Shown piece by piece: positions 26,630 to 35,554 of a stretch of 64,000 nt of DNA. Made by a program: the position numbers and the translations under genes. The notes under the pieces are model-generated. The model had not been told where the DNA came from and did no database searches. It saw only the letters and a list, made by a program, of their open reading frames with translations. The stretch covers positions 17,135 through 81,134 of the forward strand of contig DATMRT010000056.1 of the NCBI GenBank assembly GCA_035565975.1, given 5' to 3'. The stretch is from Ga0077530 sp035565975. GTDB taxonomy: Bacteria; Pseudomonadota; Alphaproteobacteria; Rhizobiales; Hyphomicrobiaceae. Positions within the stretch are counted from its first letter, which is position 1. Each line of letters starts with the position of its first letter.

Positions 26630-26980
26630 TCCCAGTCCACATCATATTTTGCGGCTTAATGACGCGTGATGTCGGATCGCGCGCCTGCCCGCGGCATCAC
26701 TCCGTCTACGAACAAAGTTCGTCAGCCCACAATCCTAAGTTTTGTTGAATATTCAGCTTTCGCGATATCCCAGGGCCAACCCCTCGCGCGAGGATCGTGG
26801 TATTTGCATAACGGGAATACTCTCTGCGCGCTTCTAGCAAGCGGACGTTTATATTCGCTCGTCATGAATTCATTGACAGGCTGACGCTTCTATAACACTT
26901 CTGCCACCCGCCATCGGCGATGAATAACTTCGCGCACGTGCGCTGATGGAGGGACAAACACGTATTCATGAGTATAAACG
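26630..26980. other. AT-richer spacer downstream of tRNA-Val
   Basis: This 350-bp stretch is visibly AT-richer than its surroundings and codes for nothing I can support; one 72-codon open frame inside it has no recognisable features. It contains TTGACA near 26873 and TATAAC near 26892, but only about 13 bases apart. GGAGGG at about 26948 precedes a 13-codon frame beginning ATG near 26968 that overlaps the next gene's start. No direct repeat of the tRNA 3' end is visible. Confidence 0.5.
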
Positions 26981-27385
26981 ATGGAACATTCAGGCGGAGA
27001 CTACATTGAGTGCCGGCGTGAGGAGGATCGAACACAGGCGTTTGACACGGCAGAAGGGCAGAATAACACGTTTGATATTTGTCAAATGAGTGATCGTTTC
27101 TATCAATTGATCAACTTGTTCGAGAGCACATCTTGCTCGATTGACCAGCCGTCCAGGCCCATTGACGAAGCAGAAATTCAGCGGTCTTTGGACAATCTAA
27201 CCGAGCGTCTCTATGAAATCTGCGGACAGCTCAGCACCCTGCACGCTCGCAGCGTAGACCACCTAAGGTTGAAGGCATCTGCGCTGAAGTTCCTCCTCCC
27301 GCAGGATGCCTGCCTCGAAATCGCGCTGGCGAATTCGCTCATCGGCGATTTCGATGCCGTGCGGTTTGGCGGACACCCGGCTTGA
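26981..27385 (+). CDS. Hypothetical protein (134 aa)
   Basis: The predicted soluble protein is acidic at the N-terminus and helical from about residue 60, with LRLKASALKFLL, CLEIALANSLIGDFDAV. That C-terminal pattern recalls small uncharacterised Rhizobiales proteins, but I cannot name a family. The coding sequence is noticeably AT-richer than its neighbours, and it follows a tRNA gene, so acquisition by transfer is possible. The start ATG 26981 lacks a strong ribosome binding site. It converges on the gamma-glutamyltransferase-like gene. Confidence 0.6.
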   Translation: MEHSGGDYIECRREEDRTQAFDTAEGQNNTFDICQMSDRFYQLINLFESTSCSIDQPSRPIDEAEIQRSLDNLTERLYEICGQLSTLHARSVDHLRLKASALKFLLPQDACLEIALANSLIGDFDAVRFGGHPA

Positions 27386-27409
27386 CCCGCGCGACAGTGT
27401 GAGCATGCC

Positions 27410-27427
27410 CGACCGGGAATCCGGTCG
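27410..27427. terminator. Hairpin between convergent genes
   Basis: CGACCGG-GAAT-CCGGTCG forms a perfect 7-bp stem between the 134-aa gene and the gamma-glutamyltransferase-like gene. There is no T-tract on either strand, so intrinsic termination is uncertain; it may only be a transcript-end structure. Confidence 0.3.
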
Positions 27428-27474
27428 AGCATCCTTCCAGCGCCGTCGCTGCCGGGGCGCTGACTTATGATGGC

Positions 27475-29280
27475 CTAACGCCCCGCCGCGTACCCCTGCA
27501 TACCGCGCGGATTAGCGGCAGCCCGACGGCGCGGGCCAACCTGCGAAGCTGCCGTCAGGCGCCCTTCCGACCAATCGGGGCCAACCTCGACTTTGTGGCC
27601 GCGGCGCTCGAGCTCCTTGATCGTCGCGGCCGGCAGGCGGTTCTCGACCACCACAACACCTGGGCGCGCCGCCCGCGGCCAGAACGATGCCGGGAAATGC
27701 TCGATGTGCCAGGCCGGCGCGTCGATCGCCTGCTGCATGTTCATGCCGGCATGGACATGACGCAGGAAGAATTGGGCGCTCCACTGGTCCTGCTGGTCGC
27801 CGCCGGGCGTGCCCCAGACCATGTATGGCTTGCCTTCCTTCAAGGCCATGCCGACCGAGAGCGTCGAGCGCGGGCGCTTGCCCGGCGCCAGCGATCCCGG
27901 CAGGCCTTCCTCAAGCCAGAACATCTGCGCGCGGCTGCCGAGTGGCCAGCCGAGCTCCGGGATCACGGGCGAGGACGGGAGCCAGCCGCCCGATGGCGTC
28001 GCCGAGAACATATTGCCGGCTTGGTCGATGACGTCGATGTGGACGGTATCGCCCTTCGCGTTCCCCATGGCGCCGACTGTCGGCTCTCCGGCCCCTGCGG
28101 CACTCATGCCGGGACGCTCGCTCGACGTCGACTTGAGGATGACCTTGCCGTCGTAGCCCTCGATAACGCCCGGGCGCTGCTCCATCGAAGCGTACTGGCC
28201 GATCAGGCGGCGACGATCCGAGTTGTAACGCTCGGAGAGCAGGGTCTCCATGGGCACGTCGGCGAACTTGGGATCGCCGTAGAAGGCTTCGCGATCCGCG
28301 TAAGCCAGTTTCGCCGCCTCGATCCAGATATGGACGAAGTCGGCGCTCGTCGGATCGAGCTTGTCGAGGTCATAGCCCTTGAGGATGGCAAGTTGCTGAA
28401 GCATGACCGGACCTTGTGTCCACGGCCCGGGCTTGAGCAGCGTATAGCCGTGATAATCGAGTGACACCGGCGCCTCGATCGTCGGGAGCCATCCGGCCAT
28501 GTCGGCGCCGGTCAGCACGCCCTTGTGGCGCCGGCCACTGACGTCCATGACCTCGTTCGTGCGGCAGAATTTGTCGATCGCCTCTGCGACGAAGCCGTGG
28601 CTCCAGGCTTTGCGGGCGCGCTCGATCTCCGCCTCGCGTCCGCCACCGCCGGCCTCGGCCTCCCTCAGAATGCGCTGGTACGTCTCGGCGTGCGCGGGAT
28701 TGCGGAACAGCGTGCCGGGCTTCGGCACGTCACCTCCCGGCAGATACACCGTCGCCGACGTCGGCCAGTGCTCCAAGAACAGCTGCTTCACGGTTGCGAT
28801 GGTCGCGCAGCACCGCTCGACGATGGGATGGCCGCCTTTGGCATAACCGAGCGACGGTTCGAGCACGTCCCGCAGCCGCATGGTGCCATAGTCGCGCAGG
28901 ATCATCATGTAGGTCTCGAACGTGCCCGGGATGCACGTGGCGAGCAGTCCCGTACCCGGCACGATGTCGAGGCCGAGATGATCGCGGTAGTGGGCGATCG
29001 TGGCGCCCGCCGGCGCGGGGCCTTGGCCGCAGATGACCTCCGGCACACCCTTCTTGGTATCGTAAACGATCACTGGCACATCGCCGCCCGGTCCACAAAG
29101 GTGTGGCTCCACGACCTGCAGCGTAAAGGCCGCCGCTACGCCGGCATCGAAGGCGTTGCCGCCCTTCTCCAGGATCGACATGGCGACCGCTGTCGCGATC
29201 CAGTGGGTAGTCGCACAGACACCGAACGTGCCCTCGATCTCGGGACGCGTCGTGAAGGGGCCGGCGTTGATGTTAGCCAT
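27475..29280 (-). CDS. Gamma-glutamyltransferase family (Ntn-hydrolase) protein
   Basis: The 601-residue protein matches the GGT family: FGVCATTHWIATAVAMSILEKGGNAFDAGVAAAF near the start, PGTGLLATCIPGTFE, and the self-processing site where Thr412 in GDTVHIDVID should become the small-subunit nucleophile. The glycine-rich loop SATPSGGW follows. No signal peptide is visible, unlike periplasmic GGT, so it may belong to the cytoplasmic acylase-like branch (cephalosporin acylase or GgtA-like). The substrate may be gamma-glutamyl compounds or another amide. The 226-bp upstream gap contains no other gene. Confidence 0.9.
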   Translation of the reverse strand: MANINAGPFTTRPEIEGTFGVCATTHWIATAVAMSILEKGGNAFDAGVAAAFTLQVVEPHLCGPGGDVPVIVYDTKKGVPEVICGQGPAPAGATIAHYRDHLGLDIVPGTGLLATCIPGTFETYMMILRDYGTMRLRDVLEPSLGYAKGGHPIVERCCATIATVKQLFLEHWPTSATVYLPGGDVPKPGTLFRNPAHAETYQRILREAEAGGGGREAEIERARKAWSHGFVAEAIDKFCRTNEVMDVSGRRHKGVLTGADMAGWLPTIEAPVSLDYHGYTLLKPGPWTQGPVMLQQLAILKGYDLDKLDPTSADFVHIWIEAAKLAYADREAFYGDPKFADVPMETLLSERYNSDRRRLIGQYASMEQRPGVIEGYDGKVILKSTSSERPGMSAAGAGEPTVGAMGNAKGDTVHIDVIDQAGNMFSATPSGGWLPSSPVIPELGWPLGSRAQMFWLEEGLPGSLAPGKRPRSTLSVGMALKEGKPYMVWGTPGGDQQDQWSAQFFLRHVHAGMNMQQAIDAPAWHIEHFPASFWPRAARPGVVVVENRLPAATIKELERRGHKVEVGPDWSEGRLTAASQVGPRRRAAANPRGMQGYAAGR

Positions 29281-29507
29281 GAAAACTCGCTCCCGCGAAA
29301 ATCAGTAGTTCTCCGTAGAGACAATCTACCCGTGAATCAGGCCCGATGTCGTCAGCCCTTCTGTGCACCGACGCCATGCAGTCAGACGGTGGAGTCAAGT
29401 TCACGTGAGGCCAGTGCATTTGGGGTTCGGCCCACCTCATTTGCGTGCTACACAATTCGTGTGCGTTCGGAGCCGCAAGCTACGGGTAAATAAGGAGTAA
29501 AGATACG

Positions 29508-30185
29508 ATGTTTCGTGCCGCGTTGGCGCTCGCGATGGCGTGCGCCCTGGCCCCGCCCGCCTTTGCACAGGAATGGTGGATGCCCTGGAGCCGGCCGGGT
29601 TACCGTGCCCCTTCCTACGAGAGCCCCCGCTACGATGAGAATCGCTACGGCCCTCGCCCGCGTCCGATGGGCCAGCAACTCATGAGTGGCGGTCCGCGCC
29701 CGAGCGTTACGCCGGTGCGACCCAACCGCATCTCGTTCGTCAGCAGCTACGCACCCGGCACGATCGTCATCGATACGTCCGGCCGCAAGCTCTATCTCGT
29801 GCAGTCGTCGCGCGATGCGCTCGTCTATCCGATCTCGGTCGGCCGCGAAGGCTTCACCTGGACCGGCACGGAGCGCATCAGCCGCATCGCCGACTGGCCC
29901 GACTGGCATCCACCGGCGGAAATGCGCCAGCGCCAGCCCTACCTGCCAGTGAAGATGACGGGCGGCGTGTACAATCCGCTCGGCGCAAAGGCGCTCTATC
30001 TCGGCAACTCGCTCTACCGCATCCATGGCACCGACGACGCCCGCACGATCGGGCGCGCGACGTCCTCCGGTTGCTTCCGCATGACGAACGGTCACGTGAC
30101 CGACCTCGCGCGGCGCGTCGGCGTCGGCACGACGGTCGTCGTCGTCAATCGGTTGAATGGGCGAATGGCCCGCGTCGGCGATTGA
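29508..30185 (+). CDS. L,D-transpeptidase (YkuD domain)
   Basis: The 225-residue exported protein begins with a signal peptide (MFRAALALAMACALAPPAFA), then a Pro/Arg/Tyr-rich linker, then the YkuD catalytic domain: IDTSGRKLYLVQ, IHGTDDARTIGRATSSGCFRM with His173 and nucleophile Cys189. It should form 3-3 cross-links or attach proteins to peptidoglycan in the periplasm. Multiple short L,D-transpeptidases of this ErfK/YbiS/YcfS/YnhG class are normal in Rhizobiales. AAGGAG about ten bases before ATG supports the start. Confidence 0.94.
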   Translation: MFRAALALAMACALAPPAFAQEWWMPWSRPGYRAPSYESPRYDENRYGPRPRPMGQQLMSGGPRPSVTPVRPNRISFVSSYAPGTIVIDTSGRKLYLVQSSRDALVYPISVGREGFTWTGTERISRIADWPDWHPPAEMRQRQPYLPVKMTGGVYNPLGAKALYLGNSLYRIHGTDDARTIGRATSSGCFRMTNGHVTDLARRVGVGTTVVVVNRLNGRMARVGD

Positions 30186-30327
30186 TCGCCGCGCTCGCCT
30201 TCACATTCGGGCGTGATGCACACCCCGCCGCGTATAGGCGGGGTGTTGCGCATCTGGCCGATGCATTCACAAAGCGCGCTGACTCGGCTATCGCAATAAC
30301 CTGTATCTTGCGACCGAGGAGGCGCCC

Positions 30328-30996
30328 ATGGGCACCCGTGAGCTCACGGCGGAGGCCACCGGCACGTTTGCGCTTGTGTTCGCGCTCTGCGGCACGCTGC
30401 TGCTGGCGCCGCCAAGCATTGCGCCGCTGGCCGCCGCACTCGCGACCGGCTGTGTCGTCGTCGCCATGATGTCTGCGTTCAGTCCCATCTCCGGCGCGCA
30501 TCTCAATCCGGCCATCACATTGGGCCTCATCGCGGCCGGCCGCCTCGAGTCGAGCCGGGCGCCACTGATGATCCTCGCGCAGTGCGTTGGCGGTCTTGCC
30601 GCCGTCGGTCTCCTCGCGCTCGTTATTGCCGGCGCGGCCGCGCCGCCGAAGGGCGGCCTTTCGTCCGTTGCGAATGCCTACGGCCATGCCTACGGGCTTG
30701 CCGCCGTGTTCGCGATGGAGATGGCCGCGACAGCCGTTCTGGTGCTCGTCGTGGTCGGCATGGGCGGCCGGCGCGCGCCGGCGACGCTGGCGCCGCTCGC
30801 CGTCGGCTTTGCGACGGTTGCCCTCTATCTGCTGGCGATCCCCGTGTCAGGCGGCGGGCTCAATCCGGCGCGCAGTCTCGCGTCAGCCGTCTTCGCGGGC
30901 ACAGACGCCTTACTCCAGCTCTGGATGTTCTGGGTTGCGCCAATCCTCGGCGCTGTGCTCGGCGGCGTCGTCGGCCGCCTCATCACGGATGACTGA
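30328..30996 (+). CDS. MIP-family channel (aquaporin)
   Basis: The 222-residue membrane protein has the six-span aquaporin plan with two NPA boxes, GAHLNPAIT at about residue 53 and GGGLNPARS at about 178. The selectivity-filter residues cannot be assigned with certainty by eye. The position after the second NPA is Arg (NPARS), which is usual for water-selective channels, so water rather than glycerol is favoured. ATG 30328 follows GAGGAGGCG. The gene stands alone between L,D-transpeptidase and a secreted coiled-coil protein. Confidence 0.92.
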   Translation: MGTRELTAEATGTFALVFALCGTLLLAPPSIAPLAAALATGCVVVAMMSAFSPISGAHLNPAITLGLIAAGRLESSRAPLMILAQCVGGLAAVGLLALVIAGAAAPPKGGLSSVANAYGHAYGLAAVFAMEMAATAVLVLVVVGMGGRRAPATLAPLAVGFATVALYLLAIPVSGGGLNPARSLASAVFAGTDALLQLWMFWVAPILGAVLGGVVGRLITDD

Positions 30997-31111
30997 ACGC
31001 AGCCGGGCTTCCGGGCGGACACATGCCGGCCTTGAAGTGCCTGCCTGCCACGATCATCTGCTAGCTTTGGCTCAATAGCTTTGGCCGCGTGCTGGCCGCA
31101 GGAGTGCTCCA

Positions 31112-31582
31112 ATGTCCATCCGATCCCGTCTGCTGGCGCCGGCCGTGCTTGTCGTCCTCGCCGTGCTCCCCGCGTCCGCACAGACCCGCGACGTCCCTGG
31201 CCGCTTCACCATGCAGCCGATCGAGGGTGGCTTTCTCCGCCTCGACACCCAGACGGGCGCCGTTTCCACTTGCCGCACCGGCGCCCAGAACCTCGTGCTC
31301 TGCCAGCCGGCGCAGGAGGAGCAGCAGAGCCTCGCCAAGGAAATCGCGCGCCTGCGCGCGGAGAACGATGGTCTCAGAGCCGAGGTCAAGCGGCTCCAGG
31401 AAGCGACGGGAGCCCAGCCGGTGCCGCCACCCGTCGCGGGTCCTCCGGCTGAGAAATTCCAGCTCCCAACCGAAGAAGAGGTCGACAGTGCGCTCGACTA
31501 TGTAGAGCGCATGTTCAAGAAGTTCCGTGACCGTCTGCGCAACCTGGAGCAGGAGGAGAAGAAGCCGGGAACACCCCTCTGA
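31112..31582 (+). CDS. Exported coiled-coil protein, function unknown
   Basis: The 156-residue product has a signal peptide (LLAPAVLVVLAVLPASA, cleavage about residue 24), a small beta-like segment (FTMQPIEGGFLRLDTQTGAVSTC) with two Cys that may pair, then a helical coil (LAKEIARLRAENDGLRAEVK), a Pro-rich linker and a charged helix at the end. It is a typical alphaproteobacterial periplasmic protein of unknown role. CAGGAG lies eight bases before ATG 31112. Confidence 0.75.
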   Translation: MSIRSRLLAPAVLVVLAVLPASAQTRDVPGRFTMQPIEGGFLRLDTQTGAVSTCRTGAQNLVLCQPAQEEQQSLAKEIARLRAENDGLRAEVKRLQEATGAQPVPPPVAGPPAEKFQLPTEEEVDSALDYVERMFKKFRDRLRNLEQEEKKPGTPL

Positions 31583-31805
31583 GAGGACCTGGCCTCGTCC
31601 GTTTTCGCTCTCTCTCTACCCTGGCAGAAGCGTTTTCCCATCAGCGGAACGGGCATGTCGCGCCGCCGCCAGCGCCTCTGCTCAGTCCACAGGTTCTTCT
31701 TATATGTGACAGATTCGTTACGGTCCTGTGTCATCCCCTGGGCTAGGCTCTGCATCCAGATATGCACCGGACGAGGCTCGTCCAATCTGGATCACGAGCG
31801 CCCTG

Positions 31806-32549
31806 ATGAGCATGACAAGCCACCGCGGGGAACTGGACGTGCCGATGCCGACGATCGGAGGATCGTCGAGCGTCAGAGCACCGGGCTGGCTTCGCCGACC
31901 ACGTCTCACGCGGCTTGATCGCATTATCCTGGCCGCGATCCTGGGCTATGCAGCGCTGCTCATCGGCCTCGCCATGCGGCTCTCGCCCGAGCGCTTCTCG
32001 TACACGTTCTCCGAGGCGGGCCCGTTCGAGGAGATGTCGATCGTGCTTTGGGTCGGCGCGAGCCTGGCGGTTCTCGCTTTTGCGCGGCCGCTCACGTCGC
32101 GAAGTGCCATCTTTGCGTTGCTGTTCGCCGCCTTCGCCGCGCGCGAGGCGAGCTGGCACAAGGCCTTTACCACCGACAGCCTGCTCAAGATCAGCTACTA
32201 CTTGAAGTCTCCGGCGCCGCTGACCGAGAAGATCCTGGCCGGCATCGTCGCCGCAACCTTCATCGCCATGATGATCTATGTGGCGATCGTGGTGATCCGT
32301 TTCCTGCTCGTGAACGAAGGTCTGGCGAGCCGGGCGGGCTACTGGCTCGTTCTTGCCGGCGTGCTCTTCGTCCTCGTGAAGGTCGCTGACCGCACGCCCT
32401 CGCTGGTCCACGACTTCACGGGCCAGCACATCCAAGTCGATATCTGGCGGCTCATGAAGGCCTTCGAGGAAGGCTTCGAAATGCTGACGCCCGCGCTATT
32501 CGCGCTCGCGGTCTGGGTCAGTCGCACGGATCGGCCGTTCCTGTCCTGA
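31806..32549 (+). CDS. Multi-pass membrane protein, function unknown
   Basis: About 247 residues with six hydrophobic spans, beginning near IILAAILGYAALLIG and including ILAGIVAATFIAMMIYVAIVV and YWLVLAGVLFVLVKV. A loop after span two has SEAGPFEEMSIVLW, and the C-terminal part before the last span is amphipathic (HIQVDIWRLMKAFEEGFEML). I recognise no family. The frame is open to 31728; ATG 31806 is one of several starts and is not decided by a strong ribosome binding site. It is convergent with the fumarase-beta-like gene. Confidence 0.7.
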   Translation: MSMTSHRGELDVPMPTIGGSSSVRAPGWLRRPRLTRLDRIILAAILGYAALLIGLAMRLSPERFSYTFSEAGPFEEMSIVLWVGASLAVLAFARPLTSRSAIFALLFAAFAAREASWHKAFTTDSLLKISYYLKSPAPLTEKILAGIVAATFIAMMIYVAIVVIRFLLVNEGLASRAGYWLVLAGVLFVLVKVADRTPSLVHDFTGQHIQVDIWRLMKAFEEGFEMLTPALFALAVWVSRTDRPFLS

Positions 32550-32568
32550 TGGTGGCAGGCCGGCCGGC

Positions 32569-33228
32569 TTAGATGACCTCTTCCGTCTTGTCGTCCGTCT
32601 CGCCGAAACGGCGCAGCGTCGCGGGTTTGGTGCCGCGGTAGAGCTTCTCTAGGCCCGGCGAGATCTTCTCGTTCTCGCGCTCGAAGAGCGAATTGCCTTT
32701 GAGATCGCTCTCGACGAGGAAAGGCCCGAAGCGCTCCACGTCGAGCACCCAGATGGCCTGCGCGAGCCCGAGCTCCTCGAGCCAGTGCGCGTCCACCACC
32801 TTCTTGATGCCGCGACCGAGCAGCGCGCCCGTGCCGTAGCCCACGGTCGTCAGGTAGATCGCATTGTGCGGCACGAAGCTCTTCTTGTAGATCTCGCTCG
32901 ACATGCCGCCCTTGCCGATGATGACGTTGCAGCCCGACATGTCGAGCCAGCCATCGATCCATTTGGCGAAGCGGAACGACGCCGTCGCCGTCACCGCGCC
33001 GACCGTCAGCTCGCGATTGGGGCCGACGCTCGCGGCTGGCGAGCAGTGGAAGCTCGCCGTGCCGATACCCGAGGGCACATTGCTGCGCTCCTCGACCGCG
33101 CGCTTGTAGACGCCCTCGCGCGCCGTATGGACGCGCCCCGTCAGGTACACCACGTTGCCAAGCTCGAGCTTCGCCAGCTCCTCGGTGGCAGCCGGCAGAA
33201 CGAGGTCGACAGTCTTGAGCTTTGCCAT
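32569..33228 (-). CDS. Fumarate hydratase class I, beta-domain-like protein
   Basis: The 219-residue protein corresponds to the C-terminal (beta) domain of class I iron-sulfur fumarases and tartrate dehydratases: GNVVYLTGRVHTAREGVYKR, the conserved KGGMSSEIYKK loop and VGYGTGALLGRGIKKV. In two-subunit enzymes an alpha subunit with the cluster-binding Cys is encoded next door, but none is seen here; the upstream partner is a zinc alcohol dehydrogenase with an 11-bp gap. The alpha subunit may lie elsewhere, or the beta domain may have another role. Substrate (fumarate, tartrate or other) is unresolved. Confidence 0.88.
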   Translation of the reverse strand: MAKLKTVDLVLPAATEELAKLELGNVVYLTGRVHTAREGVYKRAVEERSNVPSGIGTASFHCSPAASVGPNRELTVGAVTATASFRFAKWIDGWLDMSGCNVIIGKGGMSSEIYKKSFVPHNAIYLTTVGYGTGALLGRGIKKVVDAHWLEELGLAQAIWVLDVERFGPFLVESDLKGNSLFERENEKISPGLEKLYRGTKPATLRRFGETDDKTEEVI

Positions 33229-33239
33229 TCTTCGTCTTC

Positions 33240-34337
33240 TCAGTTGAACTCGATGACGCCGCGGGCGACCTGACCCTTGGCCATGAGTTGGAAGCCTTCA
33301 TTGATCTCGTCGAACTTGTACGTCCGGCTGATCAGCGAGTCGAGGTCGAGCTTGCCCTCCATGGAAAGGTCCGCCAGGATGCCGAAGTCGATGGTCGGGC
33401 GGATCGAGCCGTAGTACGTGCCCGAGACCTTCTTCTCCGTGTAAACCATCTGGAACGGCGAGACCTGCGCCCTGGCATCGACATGCGGAATGCCGACGAT
33501 GGTGGCATGACCGGCAGGCGCCAGCACGTCGATGATCTGCTCGGTGGTCTTGGCGGTGCCGATCGCATCAAACGAATAGTCGGCGCCGAGACCGCCCGTG
33601 ATCTCGCGGACACGCTTCACAACGTCCTCGCGCGCGCCGTTGATGATGTGCGTCGCGCCGAACTTGGTGGCCATCTGCAGCTTGTTGTCGAGCAGGTCGA
33701 CGGCAATGATCGTCTTGGCGCCCGCGAGCCGCGCGCCCTGCACCGCATTGAGCCCGACACCGCCGACGCCGACGACGACGACGCTCGAACCGGCGTCGAC
33801 TTTGGCGTGACGCGTGACGGCGCCGACGCCCGTCGCCACCGAGCAGCCGATAATCGCGGCGTGCGTCCACGGCAGGTCCCTGCGCACGGAAACGAGCTGC
33901 TCGGCCGGGCACACGACCATCTCGGCGAACGTGCCGATGCGCGCCATTTGATAGACGGCCTCACCGTTGAGCTTATTGCGCGTCGTGCCGTCGTGCATCA
34001 TGTGGCGCGGCTTGTCGTTGTGGCCGATGCAAAGCACCGAGCTGCCACTGGCGCAGTAGCGGCAGTAGCCGCAGTTGGGACGGAACGAGAAGATGACGTG
34101 ATCGCCCTTCTTCACGTTCTTCACGCCTGGGCCGACCTCGACCACCTCGCCGGCCGCCTCGTGCCCGAGGATCATCGGCAGCGGCGCCGGCCAATCGCCG
34201 ATCATGATGTGCCAGTCGGACATGCACACGCCCGCGGCCTTCACCTTGACGCGTGCCTCACCTTCCCTGGGGCCTTCCTGTTCGAAATCAAGCAACTCGA
34301 GGGGTTTGTTGACCTCGGTGAGTACGGCAGCGCGCAT
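33240..34337 (-). CDS. Zinc-dependent medium-chain alcohol dehydrogenase
   Basis: The 365-residue MDR enzyme has catalytic zinc ligands Cys38 and His59-Glu60 (GVCMSDWH, GHEAAGEV), four structural-zinc Cys in NCGYCRYCASGSSVLC, and a Rossmann motif VVVGVGGVGLNAVQGA with an Asp ending the second strand (IIAVDLLDNK), pointing to NAD. It resembles the class III-like/NDMA-type dehydrogenases. It is followed by the fumarase-beta gene and preceded by repeat copy C and an SMP-30 lactonase, suggesting a small catabolic cluster whose substrate is unknown. Confidence 0.92.
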   Translation of the reverse strand: MRAAVLTEVNKPLELLDFEQEGPREGEARVKVKAAGVCMSDWHIMIGDWPAPLPMILGHEAAGEVVEVGPGVKNVKKGDHVIFSFRPNCGYCRYCASGSSVLCIGHNDKPRHMMHDGTTRNKLNGEAVYQMARIGTFAEMVVCPAEQLVSVRRDLPWTHAAIIGCSVATGVGAVTRHAKVDAGSSVVVVGVGGVGLNAVQGARLAGAKTIIAVDLLDNKLQMATKFGATHIINGAREDVVKRVREITGGLGADYSFDAIGTAKTTEQIIDVLAPAGHATIVGIPHVDARAQVSPFQMVYTEKKVSGTYYGSIRPTIDFGILADLSMEGKLDLDSLISRTYKFDEINEGFQLMAKGQVARGVIEFN

Positions 34338-34380
34338 GGGACGTTTCCTCGGGTTTGTTTTGTACGGCCCTTCACTTCTC

Positions 34381-34572
34381 CTTCTCCCCGTTCTTACGGG
34401 GAGAAGGTCGGGATGAGGGGCGGCAGCGATAGTATCAGCTCACTCTACGCCTCCGCATCGCGGCCGCCGGCATGGCACCACGACGGCGAGGGACACCTCT
34501 TTCCAGCAGCCGGCGGCGAGCTGACATACCGCCCCTCACCCTAACCCTCTCCCCGTAAGAACGGGGAGAGGG
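34381..34572. repeat. Composite palindromic intergenic element, copy C (long form)
   Basis: The two end units match the other copies (CTTCTCCCCGTTCTTACGGGGAGAAGG followed by GATGAGGGGCGGC at the left, and CCGCCCCTCACCCTAACCC with a CTCTCCCCG/CGGGGAGAGGG stem at the right). The middle is about 110 bp instead of about 30 and lacks the shared GGCATACGCCAACGTC-like core. It lies between the lactonase and the alcohol dehydrogenase, both on the minus strand. Confidence 0.82.
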
Positions 34573-34579
34573 AAAATGA

Positions 34580-35554
34580 CTAGCCGCCCTTCACACCCTG
34601 GGCATTCACGTACACGGCATAAAGCGACTGGCTCGATGCCATGAACAGGCGATTGCGCTTCAAGCCGCCGAAGCAGAGGTTGGCGCAGCGCTCCGGCAGT
34701 CCGATGTGGCCGATCGGCGTGCCGTCGGGTGCGAAAACCCGCACACCGTCGAGTTCCTCCGTGCCCATGCCCCAGCCGCACCAGAGATTGCCGTCGGTGT
34801 CGCAGCGGAAGCCGTCGGGTGTGCCGCCCGCTGCATCGATGACGACGCGCCGGTTGGCAAGGCGCGTTCCGCCCGCTGTCACATCATAGGCAATAATCTG
34901 GCGGTTCGGCTCCGCACGGGACGCAACGACGTAGAGAACGCTCTCGTCCGGCGAGAAGGCGAGGCCGTTCGGCCCCGCGATGTCATCCGCGAGCAGGTCA
35001 AGGCGCCCGCTCGCGCCGTCGATGCGATAGAGGCCGTGCGGCAGCTCCGGCTCGGCCCGGTGTCCTTCGTAGTCGCTCAAGAGACCGAACGGCGGATCGG
35101 TGAACCAGACGCTGTTGTCGGATTTCACGACGATATCGTTCGGCGAGTTGAGCCGCTTGCCGTCGAAACGGTCGGCGAGCACGGTGATCGTGCCGTCGTA
35201 CTCCGTGCGCGTAACGCGCCGCCCGCCGTGCTCGCAGGTGACGAGCCGTCCCTGGCGGTCCCGCGTATTGCCGTTCGCGAAATCCGAGGGCTTGCGGAAG
35301 ACGGACGTTACGCCTGTCTCCTCATCCCAGCGCATGATGCGATTGTTCGGGATGTCGCTCCAGAGCAGGTAGCGCCCATCGCCGAACCAGACCGGCCCCT
35401 CCGCCCAGCGAAATCCTGTCGCCAGCCGTTCCACAGCGCCGAGGGCAATGACATATTTGCGGAAGCTCGGGTGCAGAACGCGGATGGCCGGATCGGGATA
35501 GTAGCTGGCTGGCGTCCAGGGACGCCGCGGCGCGGGGGTGCTCGGTTCCGTCAT
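34580..35554 (-). CDS. SMP-30/gluconolactonase/LRE family protein
   Basis: The 324-residue six-bladed beta-propeller has the metal-binding Glu in RWAEGPVWFGDGRYLLWSD, Asn in NSPNDIVVKSDNSVWFTDPPFG and Asp in NGLAFSPDESVLYV, as in calcium-dependent lactonases of sugar catabolism. The N-terminal YYPDPAIRVLHPSF also fits. No signal peptide is visible. A GGGAGGAACC precedes ATG 35554. Its place upstream of an alcohol dehydrogenase is consistent with sugar-acid or aromatic degradation, but the substrate is not defined. Confidence 0.9.
   Translation of the reverse strand: MTEPSTPAPRRPWTPASYYPDPAIRVLHPSFRKYVIALGAVERLATGFRWAEGPVWFGDGRYLLWSDIPNNRIMRWDEETGVTSVFRKPSDFANGNTRDRQGRLVTCEHGGRRVTRTEYDGTITVLADRFDGKRLNSPNDIVVKSDNSVWFTDPPFGLLSDYEGHRAEPELPHGLYRIDGASGRLDLLADDIAGPNGLAFSPDESVLYVVASRAEPNRQIIAYDVTAGGTRLANRRVVIDAAGGTPDGFRCDTDGNLWCGWGMGTEELDGVRVFAPDGTPIGHIGLPERCANLCFGGLKRNRLFMASSQSLYAVYVNAQGVKGG

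Noticed and set aside
26666..26884. 72-codon frame downstream of tRNA-Val as a gene
   Set aside because: No ribosome binding site, no features and composition like non-coding AT-rich spacer.
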